Of a DNA stretch of 64,000 bases, positions 1-10,305 are shown one piece after another. The stretch covers positions 62,001-126,000 of the forward strand of contig JAWKYG010000017.1 of NCBI GenBank assembly GCA_041396585.1. Reading direction: 5' to 3'. This stretch comes from JAUIAI01 sp041396585 (GTDB taxonomy: Bacteria; Pseudomonadota; Gammaproteobacteria; Burkholderiales; Burkholderiaceae_E). Below the pieces are notes generated by a model. The model was not told the DNA's origin, searched no databases, and was given only the letters and a program-made list of their open reading frames with translations. The translations under genes and the position numbers were made by a program. Numbering within the stretch: the stretch's first letter is position 1; every line of letters starts with the position of its first letter.

Positions 1-295
1 CCCCGAACAGACCGCCGGATACCATGGCCAGGATCTGCTTCGCACCGGCTCCGAGAAAGGGTTCGTAGACGACATGCGGTGTCAGCATGCCCACCGCGTG
101 ACCAAAGAACAGGAACAGGATGCCCACATGAAACAGATTGCTCCCCAGGCGAAGCTGGCCGGCTCGCAATAGTTGCGACGAATCGCTCTTCCAGGTGTAC
201 TGATCGCGCTCGAAGCGGATCAGGCTGCCGAGCAGGAAAACACTCAGCGCGATGTATGGGTAGATGCCAAAGACGAGGTGATTCAGGGTGTCCAT
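1..295 (-). CDS. narI: Respiratory nitrate reductase gamma subunit NarI (3' end cut off)
   Basis: This is the N-terminal 98 residues of the cytochrome b subunit that oxidises quinol in the membrane and passes electrons to NarH. The protein starts MDTLNHLVFGIYPYIA at the ATG at 293-295 and shows the family's first transmembrane helix followed by RFERDQYTWKSDSSQLL. A second hydrophobic segment follows, with a His in FFGHAVG, the usual first heme-b ligand region. It lies 17 bp downstream of narJ on the same strand, so it is the last gene of the nar operon visible here. The rest runs off the left edge. Identification is firm from the sequence pattern and position. Confidence 0.93.
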   Translation of the reverse strand, partial: MDTLNHLVFGIYPYIALSVFLLGSLIRFERDQYTWKSDSSQLLRAGQLRLGSNLFHVGILFLFFGHAVGMLTPHVVYEPFLGAGAKQILAMVSGGLFG

Positions 296-312
296 GTTCG
301 GGCTCTCCGCGT

Positions 313-990
313 TCAGGCTGCCGGGCGCCGCGCCTGCGTTGCGCCGCGCATCACGTGAATGGGTCTGGGCTCGCCAGGCTTCGCCTGCCCGTTCAGGCTG
401 CAACCCGCGAAGGCCTGCGGCTCGCTCCAGGATTCATCGATCGGGCGGTCGGCCTCGATCTCCACGGCCTGGGCACGCTGGCCGGCCAGCTCGATCACCG
501 CAGCGATCACCGCGGCATACGGACTACCCCGCGATTGCAGGGCGCTGAAGACGCGATTCAACAAGTGGGCGATCTCGCCGAGGAAGGCACGCGCCAACCC
601 CGGTGGCTGGGTCGACGCAAACTCGAGTAGCGCCCCGAGGTGGTCCGGTAACTCATTGGCGGCCAGGCGCAGGCCGGCTCGCCGGTAGGTCTGCGCAAGA
701 TCGATCATGGCCGGGCCACGATCGCGCGAATCGCCATGAACATGCTCGAACAGATGCAGCGAGGTGGCGTGGCCGCGATCGAAGGTCGCGACATAGCGGG
801 ACTCGGCATCAAGATCATCCATGGCCCGCATCTGATCCACCACCGCACGCAGCTCGGCACGGCGTGATGCGCCGAGCACGCCTTCGCCGTCGATGGCTTC
901 GATCAGGGCGCCCGCCTGGTCATGCCAGGCAGCATCGGGATAGGCCAGCATCCGTGCCAGTGCGCGCAGCGAATACTTCATCGGTTTCAT
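313..990 (-). CDS. narJ: Nitrate reductase molybdenum cofactor assembly chaperone NarJ
   Basis: NarJ is the cytoplasmic dedicated chaperone that holds apo-NarGH until the Mo-bisMGD cofactor is inserted. The product is 225 residues, close to the usual length, and begins MKPMKYSLRALARMLAYPD. The start at 990 is chosen because GAGGAGG lies 6-7 bases upstream and the open frame further upstream lies inside narH. The conserved YVATFDRGHATSLHLFEHVH block with the aromatic/His-rich centre is present at about residues 77-96. It sits 10 bp after the narH stop and just before narI. The Ala/Arg-rich C-terminal tail is variable in the family. Confidence 0.95.
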   Translation of the reverse strand: MKPMKYSLRALARMLAYPDAAWHDQAGALIEAIDGEGVLGASRRAELRAVVDQMRAMDDLDAESRYVATFDRGHATSLHLFEHVHGDSRDRGPAMIDLAQTYRRAGLRLAANELPDHLGALLEFASTQPPGLARAFLGEIAHLLNRVFSALQSRGSPYAAVIAAVIELAGQRAQAVEIEADRPIDESWSEPQAFAGCSLNGQAKPGEPRPIHVMRGATQARRPAA

Positions 991-1000
991 CGCAGCCTCC

Positions 1001-2533
1001 TCAGATGACTGACTTGATCGGAATCGTGCGACGCTTCTCGGTGCCGAACAGACTGGTCTCGGTCGACCCCTCCGAGCACCCGTTGCCGAACGAGAAGCCG
1101 CACCCGCCGCGCAAATCGAAGGCATCTTCCGCATACTCGCGGTGGGCGCTCGGAATCACGAACCGGTCCTCGTAGTTCGCGATCGCCATCACGCGATACA
1201 TCTCCTCCACCTGATCAGCGCTCAGCCCCACCTGCGCGAGCACCGCCGGGTTCTCGATGCCATCCACATGACGGCCGCGCTGCCAGGCACGCATCGCGAG
1301 CATCCGTTCGAGCGCACGCTTCACCGGCCCGGTGTCACCGGCAGTCAGCAGGTTGGCGAGATACTGCAGCGGGATGCGCATCTGATCGAGATCGGGCAGA
1401 TGACCGTTGGCACCGATGTGTCCGGCACTGGCCGCCGAGGTGATCGGCGACAACGGCGGCACGTACCAGACCATGGGCAGCGTGCGGTACTCCGGATGCA
1501 GTGGCAGCGCCACCTGCCAGTCGATCGCCATCTTGTAGACGGGGCTGTTACGGGCGCCTTCGAGCCAGGCCTCGGGCACGCCGTCGTGACGCGCCTGTTC
1601 GATCACACGGGGATCGTTGGGGTCGAGGAAGATGTCCAGTTGTGCCTGGTAGAGATCCTTGTCGTTGGCCACGCTCGCCGCCTCGGCAATCCGGTCGGCG
1701 TCATAGAGCACGACACCGAGATAGCGGATTCTTCCGACGCAGGTTTCCGAGCAAACCGTCGGCTGGCCGGCTTCTATGCGGGGATAGCAGAAGATGCACT
1801 TCTCGGCCTTGCCGCTCTGCCAGTTGTAATAGATCTTCTTGTACGGGCAACCGCTGACGCACATGCGCCAGCCGCGACACTTGTCCTGGTCGATCAACAC
1901 CACCCCGTCGTCCTCGCGCTTGTAGATCGACCCGGACGGGCACGAGGCCACGCAGGCGGGGTTCAGGCAGTGCTCGCACAGGCGCGGCAGATACATCATG
2001 AAGGTGTTCTCGAACTGCCCGACCATGTCTTTCTGAATCTGGTCGAAGCTGGCGAGATTGGCATCCTTGCTGCGCTTGCTGAACTCGCCGCCGAGAATCT
2101 CCTCCCAGTTCGGGCCCCACTCGATCTTCTGCATGCGCTCGCCCGAGATCAGGCTTCGTGGCCGGGCCGTCGGCGCAGCCTTGCCTTCCGGCGCCGATTG
2201 CAGATGGTGATAGTCGTAGGTGAACGGCTCGTAGTAGTCGTCGATCTGCGGCAGACCCGGATTGCTGAACAGCTTCATCAGCAACGACCACTTGCCGCCC
2301 TGTCGGGGTTTGATCGAGCCACCAGGCTCACGAACCCAGCCGCCTTGCCAGCGATCCTGATTCTCCCAATCCTTCGGATAACCGATGCCCGGTTTGGTCT
2401 CGACATTGTTGAACCACGCGTATTCCATCCCCGGGCGGCTGGTCCACACGTTCTTGCAGGTCACCGAGCAGGTGTGGCAACCGATGCACTTGTCCAGGTT
2501 CAGCACCATGGCGATCTGTGCGCGAACTTTCAT
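1001..2533 (-). CDS. narH: Respiratory nitrate reductase beta subunit NarH
   Basis: This is the iron-sulfur electron-transfer subunit between NarI heme and NarG, on the cytoplasmic face. It has 510 residues starting MKVRAQIAMVLNLDKC. The ATG at 2533 is preceded by an AGAGCAAG stretch, and narG ends 20 bp upstream. Four Cys clusters are visible: C16-x2-C-x2-C-x3-C, a CEHC...C...C group near 184-196, CRGWRMCVSGC near 217 (the Trp in place of Cys is typical of the [3Fe-4S] centre of NarH), and CIFC...C...C near 244-263. The frame is intact over its whole length, in contrast to narG just upstream. Confidence 0.97.
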   Translation of the reverse strand: MKVRAQIAMVLNLDKCIGCHTCSVTCKNVWTSRPGMEYAWFNNVETKPGIGYPKDWENQDRWQGGWVREPGGSIKPRQGGKWSLLMKLFSNPGLPQIDDYYEPFTYDYHHLQSAPEGKAAPTARPRSLISGERMQKIEWGPNWEEILGGEFSKRSKDANLASFDQIQKDMVGQFENTFMMYLPRLCEHCLNPACVASCPSGSIYKREDDGVVLIDQDKCRGWRMCVSGCPYKKIYYNWQSGKAEKCIFCYPRIEAGQPTVCSETCVGRIRYLGVVLYDADRIAEAASVANDKDLYQAQLDIFLDPNDPRVIEQARHDGVPEAWLEGARNSPVYKMAIDWQVALPLHPEYRTLPMVWYVPPLSPITSAASAGHIGANGHLPDLDQMRIPLQYLANLLTAGDTGPVKRALERMLAMRAWQRGRHVDGIENPAVLAQVGLSADQVEEMYRVMAIANYEDRFVIPSAHREYAEDAFDLRGGCGFSFGNGCSEGSTETSLFGTEKRRTIPIKSVI

Positions 2534-2553
2534 CTTGCTCTCCTCGCCGGCAC

Positions 2554-5500
2554 TCAGGCCTGGACCGTGTCGTTGCCTTCCCCGTCGAGCCAGTCGATGC
2601 GCCGCATCTTGCGCACCACGACGAACTCGTCGCGATTGGTTCCGATGGTTCCGTAGTAATTGAAGCCGTAGCTGAACTGGGCATAGCCGCCGATCATGTG
2701 CGTGGGCTTGGTGACGATCCGGGTCACTGAGTTGTGAATGCCACCGCGCATGCCGGTGATCTCCGAGCCCGGTGTGTTCACGATCTTCTCCTGGGCGTGA
2801 TACATCATGACCATGCCCGGAAGGACGCGTTGGCTGACGACCGCCCGCGCCGAGATCGCGCCATTGACGTTGAACAACTCCACCCAGTCGTTGTTCCGAT
2901 ACCGGCACGTCTGGCGTCATCCTCAGACAACCAGATGACAGGCCCACCGCGATTGAGCGTCAGCATGTGCAGGTTGTCGCTGTAGGTGCTGTGGATGCCC
3001 CACTTCTGGTGCGGGGTGATGAAGTTCAGCGTGATTTCCTGATGGCCGTTCGGGCGCACATCCAGCATCCCGGCCACCGTCTTCAGATCCACCGGCGGCC
3101 GGTAGCTGGACAGGTTCTCGCCGAAGGCCGTGATCCAAGGATGATCCAGATAGAACTGTTGCCGACCGGAGAGCGTCCGCCAGGGGATGAACTCATGCAC
3201 ATTGGTATAGCCGGCGTTGTACGACACATGCTCGGATTCCAGCCCCGACCAGGTCGGTGAACTGATGATCTTTCTAGGCTGGGCCTGCACATCGCGGAAG
3301 CGGATCTTCTCGTCCTCGCGATGCAGGGCCAGGTGGGCATGTTCGCGACCGGTGATCTTCGTCAGGGCCTCCCAGGCCTTGACCGCGACGTGGCCGTTGG
3401 TCTCGGGTGCGAGCTGCAGAATCACCTCGCAGGCATCGATGTCGGTCACGATCCTCGGCATGCCCTTGGTCGGGCCGTCCTCGTGCACCCGGCCGTTGAG
3501 CTCCGCCAGCTGACGCACCTCTTCGGCGGTGTTCCAGGCAATGCCCTTGCCGCCATTGCCGACCTTCTCCATCAACGGACCGAGCGAGGTGAAGCGCGCA
3601 TAGGTGTTCGGATAGTCACGCTCGACCACGGTGATCTGCGGTGCGGTCTTGCCGGGGAGCAGCTCGCAATCGCCCTGCTTCCATTCCTGAACGCCGAAAG
3701 GCTGCGCGAGTTCGGCCGGCGAATCATGCATCAGCGGGGTCAGCACCACCTCCTTCTCGACGCCCAGGTGACCCACGCAGACCTCGCTGAATGCCTTCGC
3801 GAAGCCCTTGTAGATCTCCCAATCGCTGCGGCTCTGCCAGGCGGGGTCGACCGCGGTGGACAGCGGATGGATGAACGGATGCATGTCGCTGGTGTTGAGA
3901 TCGTTCTTTCGTACCAGGTCGCCGTGGGCAGCACGATGTCGGAATACAGACAGGTGGTGCTCATCCGGAAATCGAGCGTGACCAGCAGATCGAGCTTGCC
4001 TTCAGGCGCCTGCTCGTGCCATTGCACCTCGTGAGGCTTGGCATCCTCCGGGCCGAGATCCTTGCCCTGTACCCCGTGGCTGGTGCCGAGCAGATGCTTC
4101 AGGAAGTACTCGTGCCCCTTGCCACTCGAACCGAGCAGATTCGATCGCCAGACGAACAGATTGCGCGGCCAGTTATCCGGATGATCCGGGTCCTCGCAGC
4201 TCATGCGCAGGCTGCCATCCTTCAGCGCCGAGACCACATAGTCCTTCGGGTCCTGACCGGCAGCCTGCGCATCACGCGCCAGGCTGATCGGATTCCGCTG
4301 CAGCTGGGGTGCGCTCGGCAGCCAGCCCATGCGCTCCGCGCGCACGTTGTAGTCGATCAGGCTGCCGCCGAAACGGGAGCGATCGGCCAGCGGTGACAGG
4401 ATCTCATCGACTCCGAGCCGCTCGTAGCGCCACTGATCGGTATGCGCATAGAAAAAGCTGGTGCTGTTCTGCTGCCGCGGCGGACGCGCCCAGTCCAGGG
4501 CGAAGGCCAGTGCGGTCCAGCCGGTCTGGGGACGCAGCTTCTCCTGGCCCACATAGTGCGCCCAGCCACCGCCACTCTTGCCAATGCATCCGCACATCAT
4601 CAGCATGTTGATGATGCCGCGGTAGTTCATGTCACTGTGATACCAGTGGTTCATCGCCGCACCGATGATGACCATCGAGCGGCCCTCGGTCTTCTCGGCG
4701 TTGTCCGCGAACTGGCGTGCCACCGCGATGACCTGGTCGCGCTTCACGCCGGTGATCTTCTCCTGCCATGCCGGGGTGTACGGGAGGTCGTCGTCGTAGC
4801 TTGCCGCGGCATCTTCGCCAGGCAGGCCTCGCGGGACACCATAGTTGGCCACGGTCAGGTCGAAAACGGTGGCCACCAGCGCAAAGCGCTCCTCACCGGC
4901 CTTGCCCAGCCGGATCTTGCGCATGGGCACCTTGCGAATGATGATGCCGCCCGCAGCGTCCGGTTGCTTGTTCGCCGTGAAATGAGGCGCCTCCAGGCCG
5001 CCAAAGTACGGGAAGGCGACATCGGCCGCTTCATACTGGCTCGACCCGCCCTCCATCAGGCTGAGTTTCAACGCGACTTCGGTACCACCACGGGCCTCGC
5101 GGGCTTCGAGATTCCACTTGCCGGCATCATCGCGGTCCGCCGCCCCCCAGCGGAAACCAATGGAGCCCTGGGGAAGCACGACCTTGTCCGTACGGTCGAT
5201 GGCCACGGTCTTCCACTCCGGGTTGTTCTTCTGGCCGAGCTTGCCGTTGAAATCGCTGGCGCGCAGGTAGCGGCCCGGCACCAGCGCCTGACGACCGTCG
5301 GGCAGCGTGCGCTCCTCGAGCAGCACCAGGTTGGGCATGTCGGTGAAGCGGCGCACATAGTCATCGAAGTAGGCGCTGCGCCGATCGAAGTAGAACTCCT
5401 TCAGGATCACATGGCCCATGGCCATCGCGATCGCGGCATCCGTTCCCTGCTTCGGGTGCAGCCAGATGTCGCTGAGCTTGCTGACCTCGGCGTAGTCCGG

Positions 5501-6346
5501 TGTGATCGCGACCGTCTTGGCGCCCTTGTAACGGACCTCGGTGAAGAAGTGCGCATCGGGCGTACGGGTCTGCGGGACGTTCGAGCCCCAGGCAATGATG
5601 AAGCTCGAGTTGTACCAGTCGGCCGATTCGGGCACATCGGTCTGCTCGCCCCAGATCTGCGGGCTGGCCGGCGGCAGATCGCAGTACCAGTCGTAGAAAC
5701 TCATGCACACGCCGCCGATCAGCGAAAGATAGCGCGAGCCCGCGGCATAGCTGACCATCGACATCGCCGGAATCGGCGAGAAGCCGATCACCCGGTCGGG
5801 GCCGTACTTCTTGGCCGTGTAGACATTCGCGCTCGCGATCAGCTGATTGACCTCGTCCCACGAACTGCGCACGAAACCGCCCAGGCCGCGTTGCTGCTGC
5901 CATTCACGGCGCGCCTGCCGATTCTCGACAATGCTCGCCCAGGCGTCGACCGGGCTCTTGGCAGCGGCCAGTGCGGCGCGCCAATGCTTGAGCAGGCGGC
6001 CGCGCACCATCGGGTACTTCACCCGGTTGGCCGAATACAGGTACCACGAGTAGGAGGCGCCGCGCGCGCAGCCGCGCGGTTCATGATTCGGCAGATCGGG
6101 GCGGGTGCGCGGATAGTCGGTCTGCTGCGTCTCCCAGGTGACGATGCCGCCCTTGACGTAGATCTTCCATGAACAGGAGCCGGTGCAGTTCACGCCGTGG
6201 GTGCTGCGCACGATCTTGTCGTGCGCCCAGCGATCGCGGTAGGCATCCTCCCAGGTTCGGTCCTCGCCGGTGGTGACGCCATGCCCGTCGGAGAAATTCT
6301 CCGTGGGCGCCGAAAAATGACTCAGGCGATCGAGAAAATGGCTCAT
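2554..6346 (-). pseudogene. narG: Respiratory nitrate reductase alpha subunit NarG, two frameshifts in this sequence
   Basis: NarG is the catalytic Mo-bisMGD subunit reducing nitrate to nitrite. The N-terminus (MSHFLDRLSHFSAP) and the FS0 ligand pattern HGVNCTGSC with a following RGC are clear, and DVPESADWYNS contains the Mo-ligand Asp. The full-length product (about 1,265 codons) needs two frame changes. At 3907-3909 the codons for WYE-K-N-D lack one A of a run (a 3-base run where 4 are expected), and translation resumes in the next frame as DMHPFIHPLS. At about 2896-2897 one G is missing in a GG(G)AAC run, after which ELFNVNGAISARAVV continues to the stop at 2554. All three pieces are highly conserved with no internal stop other than those due to the shifts. 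I read this as a probable sequencing error in a functional gene. GGAG upstream of 6346 is the ribosome site. Confidence 0.9.
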
Positions 6347-6390
6347 GATGGGCTCCAGGATTCAGTCGTGGCCGGACGTCTCGACGCCGC

Positions 6391-8049
6391 TCAGGGGTTC
6401 TTGAATTCGGCCTTCGGGCCGAGGTAGTACCACCAGTTCAGCAGCAGGCAGACACCGTAGAAGATCGCGAACCCGTACAGCGCGTTCTCTGGTGTTGCGG
6501 CCTTGATCTGCTCACCAAACACCTGCGGAATCACGAATGCGCCGTAGGCGGCAACCGCCGAGGTCCAGCCCAGCACCGGCCCCGCCTGCTCCTTCGGGAA
6601 CACCATGGCTATCGTGCGGAACGTCGACCCGTTGCCGATGCCGGAAGCGGCGAACAACACCAGGAACAGTGCGAAGAACGGCATGAAATACTGTTCCGGA
6701 GTGGCCGACACATAGGCAGCGTGCATGTAGTAGGCAACCCCGAGCGAGGCCGCAACCAGCACCACCGACACCACCTGCGTGACCAGCGCGCCGCCCACTT
6801 TGTCGGAGATCCACCCGCCCACCGGGCGGATGAAGGCACCGATGAAGGGACCCATCCAGGCATACATGAGCGCGCTGGGTGCATTGGCGTTGATCGCGCT
6901 GTGCACCAGTTGGCCATCGGCGCCAGGCACATGCGTGTAGCCGAAGATCACCTTGATCGCGAGTGCGAAGGCCGCCGAGAAACCGATGAAGCTGCCGAAG
7001 GTCATCGTATAGATGATGCTCATGACCCAGGTGTGCTTGTTGCCGAAGATCTTGAACTGCCGTTGCAGGTTCGGCTTGATGTCCCCGGGGATCGATTTCA
7101 TCAACAATACGGTGGCGGCGATCACCGCGACCAGCACGAACCATTTCGCCCAGCTGGGCGCGCCCAGCCCGGTCGGTGCGGGAAGGATCACATAGAGGCC
7201 CGCGATCGCGGTCACGAAACCGACGCCGAGCATGCCCAGGATCTTCGCGGCGCCACCGAGGAACGAACCCGGGTTGGGTGTCACCTCTTCGCTGCGAATC
7301 GTGTTCATCCCAAACCAACCGGCGATCGCAAGCGGGATGAGAAGCAGCAACCAGACGAAGCCCGCGTTCTGAATCCAGGTGCTGGAACCGGCCGCGGCCT
7401 TTCCGATCAGCGAGCCCGAGGCCTGCACCAGCGTGGTCGGCTCACCGCCGAGGGCACCGAACAGGCCGAAGGTCATCACGAGCGGCACCAGGATCTGCAT
7501 CGTGGTGACGCCCGCATTGCCCAGCCCGGCATTCAAGCCGAGCGCCAGCCCCTGCATGCGCTTGGGAAAGAAGAAACTGATGTTCGACATCGACGAGGCG
7601 AAGTTGCCACCGCCGAAGCCCGAGAGCAGCGCCAGCACCTGGAACACCCACAACGGTGTGTTCTTGTCCTGCAGTGCGATGCCGATGCCCAAGGCCGGGA
7701 TCATCAGCAGCGCGGTGGTGAAGAAGATCGTGTTGCGACCACCGGCGATGCGAATGAAGAAGCTCGACGGAATGCGCAGCGTGGCGCCGGTCAGACCGGC
7801 GATCGCGGCCAGCGTGAACAGCTCGGCCGGCTTGAACGGGAAGCCCGCATTGAGCATCTGGACCGTGACCATGCTCCACACGACCCAGACCGCGAAGCCG
7901 CACAGCAGGCTGGGAATCGAGATCCAGAGATTGCGATTGGCGATCCGCTTGCCCCGGCTCTCCCAGAACTGGGTGTCCTCGGGGCGCCAGTCGGTGATTT
8001 CCACCGATCTGGACGAGCGGTCCGTTGATGTGTTCGCGCCGACAGCCAT
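6391..8049 (-). CDS. narK2: Nitrate/nitrite MFS transporter, NarK2 type
   Basis: This is a 552-residue major-facilitator permease, 12 helices by inspection, in the nitrate/nitrite porter family. The family signatures GGGNFASSMSNISFFFPK and ALGLNAGLGNAGVTT are present around residues 140-185. In denitrifiers the second NarK of a NarK1-NarK2 pair is usually the nitrate/nitrite antiporter. The protein has a hydrophilic N-terminal stretch of about 45 residues and a long loop near the middle, making it longer than typical NarK (about 460). It starts 3 bp after the narK1 stop, so the two are translationally coupled, and narG follows 44 bp downstream. Confidence 0.92.
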   Translation of the reverse strand: MAVGANTSTDRSSRSVEITDWRPEDTQFWESRGKRIANRNLWISIPSLLCGFAVWVVWSMVTVQMLNAGFPFKPAELFTLAAIAGLTGATLRIPSSFFIRIAGGRNTIFFTTALLMIPALGIGIALQDKNTPLWVFQVLALLSGFGGGNFASSMSNISFFFPKRMQGLALGLNAGLGNAGVTTMQILVPLVMTFGLFGALGGEPTTLVQASGSLIGKAAAGSSTWIQNAGFVWLLLLIPLAIAGWFGMNTIRSEEVTPNPGSFLGGAAKILGMLGVGFVTAIAGLYVILPAPTGLGAPSWAKWFVLVAVIAATVLLMKSIPGDIKPNLQRQFKIFGNKHTWVMSIIYTMTFGSFIGFSAAFALAIKVIFGYTHVPGADGQLVHSAINANAPSALMYAWMGPFIGAFIRPVGGWISDKVGGALVTQVVSVVLVAASLGVAYYMHAAYVSATPEQYFMPFFALFLVLFAASGIGNGSTFRTIAMVFPKEQAGPVLGWTSAVAAYGAFVIPQVFGEQIKAATPENALYGFAIFYGVCLLLNWWYYLGPKAEFKNP

Positions 8050-8052
8050 GGC

Positions 8053-9321
8053 TCAGGCCTCCACTGAAAGGGGTTTCTCGGCACCGCGCACGACATCCAT
8101 GCGGCGCACTTCGGTCCAGTACATCCAGATCAACGACACCCAGACCACGCCGTACATCAGCATGAAGGCGCTCGAGCGGATGCCGGTGAGATCCATCAGC
8201 GCACCGAACATGATCGGCAGCACGAAGCCGCCCAGCCCGCCGGCGAGCCCGACGATGCCGCTGATGGTGCCGATGTTCTCGGGATAGTCGTCGCTGATGT
8301 ACTTGAAGACACTGGCCTTGCCGAAGGCCCAGGCCATGCCCAGGATGAACATCAACGCGGTGAACACATAGACGTTCAACCCAATGTGAAAGGTGGTGGT
8401 ACCGGTGGCCGTCATGATCGTGAAGTCGGTCTGCGGATAGGAGAGCAGGAACAGGCAGATCCAGCTCACCCACATCACCCACCAGGTGACCGCATGGGCG
8501 CCGTACTTGTCCGAGAGCACCCCGCCGATGGCCCGCAGCACACCGCCTGGCAGCGAGAAGCAGGCCGCCAGCAGCGCCGCCACGCGGATATCCATGCCGT
8601 ACTCGCCGACGTAGTACTGCACCATCCAGAGCGACAGAGCCACATAGCCGCCGAACACGATGCTGTAGTACTGGCAGTACTTCAGCACCCGCGGATCCTT
8701 CAAGGCCTTGAGCTGATCCACGAAGCGGGTGTTCGCGGGCACCAGATGTTTAGGATCACTGGCACTGCCCAGCCAGAACACCACCAGGGTGCCCAGCATG
8801 ATCGCGGCATATACCTTCGGCACCATGGTCCAGCCGAAGGCCACGACCAGTGCCGGCGCCACGAACTTGTTGAATGCGGCGCCGGAGTTGCCGGCACCGA
8901 ATACGCCCATGGCCATGCCCTGACGGTTCTTCGGAAACCAGCGCGCCACATAGGGCGTACCCACGGAGAACGAGCCGCCGGCCAGCCCCAGCACCAGCCC
9001 GATGGCCAGGAACTGCCAGTACTGCGTGGCATAGGCCATGAACCAGATGGCCGGGACCGTGATGGCCAGCAACACGGCCATGACGATGCGCCCGCCGTAC
9101 TTGTCGGTCCAGATACCCAGGGGAACACGAATCAACGAACCGGAGAGGACCGGCATCGCGGTGAGCAGCCCGAACTCGGTCGCGTTCAGTCCCAAGGTCT
9201 TCTTCAGGGGGATGCCGATGACGGCGAACATCATCCACACCATGAAACAGACCGTGAAGGCCAGCGTGCTGACGATCAGCACCGACCATGCCTTTCGCTG
9301 GTGACTCAATTCCGATGCCAT
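8053..9321 (-). CDS. narK1: Nitrate MFS transporter, NarK1 type
   Basis: This is a 422-residue NNP-family permease, probably the proton/nitrate symporter of the NarK1-NarK2 pair. The loop GLAGGSFSVGTPYVARWFPK and the helix-5 motif GVFGAGNSGAAFNKF are diagnostic of the NarK1 branch. I take the ATG at 9321 (MASELSHQRKAW) because GGAGA lies 7 bases upstream. In-frame ATGs at 9339 and 9357 have no better site. It heads the run narK1-narK2-narG-narH-narJ-narI. No clear FNR box (TTGAT-N4-ATCAA) is visible in the 160 bp upstream. Confidence 0.92.
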   Translation of the reverse strand: MASELSHQRKAWSVLIVSTLAFTVCFMVWMMFAVIGIPLKKTLGLNATEFGLLTAMPVLSGSLIRVPLGIWTDKYGGRIVMAVLLAITVPAIWFMAYATQYWQFLAIGLVLGLAGGSFSVGTPYVARWFPKNRQGMAMGVFGAGNSGAAFNKFVAPALVVAFGWTMVPKVYAAIMLGTLVVFWLGSASDPKHLVPANTRFVDQLKALKDPRVLKYCQYYSIVFGGYVALSLWMVQYYVGEYGMDIRVAALLAACFSLPGGVLRAIGGVLSDKYGAHAVTWWVMWVSWICLFLLSYPQTDFTIMTATGTTTFHIGLNVYVFTALMFILGMAWAFGKASVFKYISDDYPENIGTISGIVGLAGGLGGFVLPIMFGALMDLTGIRSSAFMLMYGVVWVSLIWMYWTEVRRMDVVRGAEKPLSVEA

Positions 9322-9453
9322 GCCGTTCTCCGAAGTCATGGCGCCAGTGTCTGGCATCCCCCGGCGCAGAACATCCGTCGGACGTAGGACTGGAGAAAGG
9401 CAGGAGAACGATGGCGGCGACTACCGGCATCGTTCGGTGGAACTATGGGAGGA

Positions 9454-9473
9454 CCGGGCGGCGATACGCCCGG
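9454..9473 (-). terminator. GC hairpin between narL and narK1
   Basis: A perfect 7-bp stem (CCGGGCG / CGCCCGG) with loop GCGATA starts 8 bp beyond the narL stop. It lacks a clear U-run on the minus strand, so it could be a weak or Rho-assisted terminator separating narXL from narK1, or only an mRNA-stabilising hairpin. Confidence 0.4.
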
Positions 9474-9480
9474 GCGGGGA

Positions 9481-10305
9481 TCAGATCAGGCCCTGGCTGG
9501 TGGCGTAAACGGCCGCCTGCACCCGGGAGCTCATGTCGAGCTTGCGCAGAATGTGCTGGACGTGGATCTTGACCGTGGTCTCGGCGATATCCAGCTCGCG
9601 GGCAATCAGCTTGTTGCTGTCGCCCCGGGCGATCAGGATCAGGATCTCGCGCTCGCGCGGCGAGAGCGTGTCGATCGGGCGCCCGGCCGATGCCGCCATC
9701 ACGGGCGCAACCGCCGCGCTCTTTTCTTTGTTCGCAGCGTCTGCCGCGCCCGCGCCCCCCGACGAGCGCATGCCGTCTGGCGAAGGTGCCCTGTCAGCCG
9801 GCCGGGCCCTGCCTGCCGGGGCACTGGCCGGCAGGGCCACCTCGCGCGACGGCGCCCCCTGGGCGCGGAACACCGACACGAGTTTGGTCAGCATCTCGGG
9901 ACTGATGACCGAATCGCCCGCGAGAACCCTGAAAATGGTATCCACCAGTTGCTCGGACTCCATCGTCTTGAGCAAATAACCATCCGCGCCGGCACGCAGT
10001 GCCGCAACAAGATCGTCTTCTTCCTCGCTGACCGTCAGCATCAGAATGTGCGACGCCGGCGAGGCATCCTTCAAGGCGCCGATGCCGTCCACCCCGCGCA
10101 CGCCCGGGAGATGATTGTCGAGCAGGATCACGTCCGGCCGATGCTGTTCCAGGCAGCGCAGTGCCTCGCCCATGTCGGCGGCCTCGCAGATCACCCGCAG
10201 GCGGTCGTCCTCGGCGAAGAGCGCGCGCAGCCCGCGCCGAAACAGGTTGTGATCATCGACCAGCATCAAGGTCGCCGGCACGGGTTCGCTGGAGATCATG
10301 TTCAT
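9481..10305 (-). CDS. narL: Two-component response regulator NarL
   Basis: This is the nitrate-responsive DNA-binding regulator partnered with the upstream NarX kinase. The receiver domain (about 12-130) has the acidic pocket LMLVDDHN, the phospho-acceptor Asp63 in VILLDNHLPG, and the conserved Lys in YLLKTM. The LuxR-type helix-turn-helix (about 208-270) has LSPREREILILIARGDSNK. An Ala/Pro/Gly-rich linker of about 60 residues joins them, which makes the protein 274 residues rather than the usual about 216. The start overlaps the narX stop by 4 bases (ATGA), showing translational coupling. Confidence 0.94.
   Translation of the reverse strand: MNMISSEPVPATLMLVDDHNLFRRGLRALFAEDDRLRVICEAADMGEALRCLEQHRPDVILLDNHLPGVRGVDGIGALKDASPASHILMLTVSEEEDDLVAALRAGADGYLLKTMESEQLVDTIFRVLAGDSVISPEMLTKLVSVFRAQGAPSREVALPASAPAGRARPADRAPSPDGMRSSGGAGAADAANKEKSAAVAPVMAASAGRPIDTLSPREREILILIARGDSNKLIARELDIAETTVKIHVQHILRKLDMSSRVQAAVYATSQGLI

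Noticed and set aside
1142..2656. A 504-codon open frame on the plus strand across narH/narG
   Set aside because: It is the reverse shadow of narH and narG: no family resemblance, composition rich in Arg/His/Ala, and the minus strand encodes unmistakable NarH.
4442..6172. A 576-codon plus-strand frame inside narG
   Set aside because: Antisense shadow of narG with typical high-GC composition and no recognisable domain.
9322..9480. FNR box (TTGAT-N4-ATCAA) or NarL heptamers before narK1
   Set aside because: I looked for both in this gap and found no convincing match, so no regulatory site is reported.
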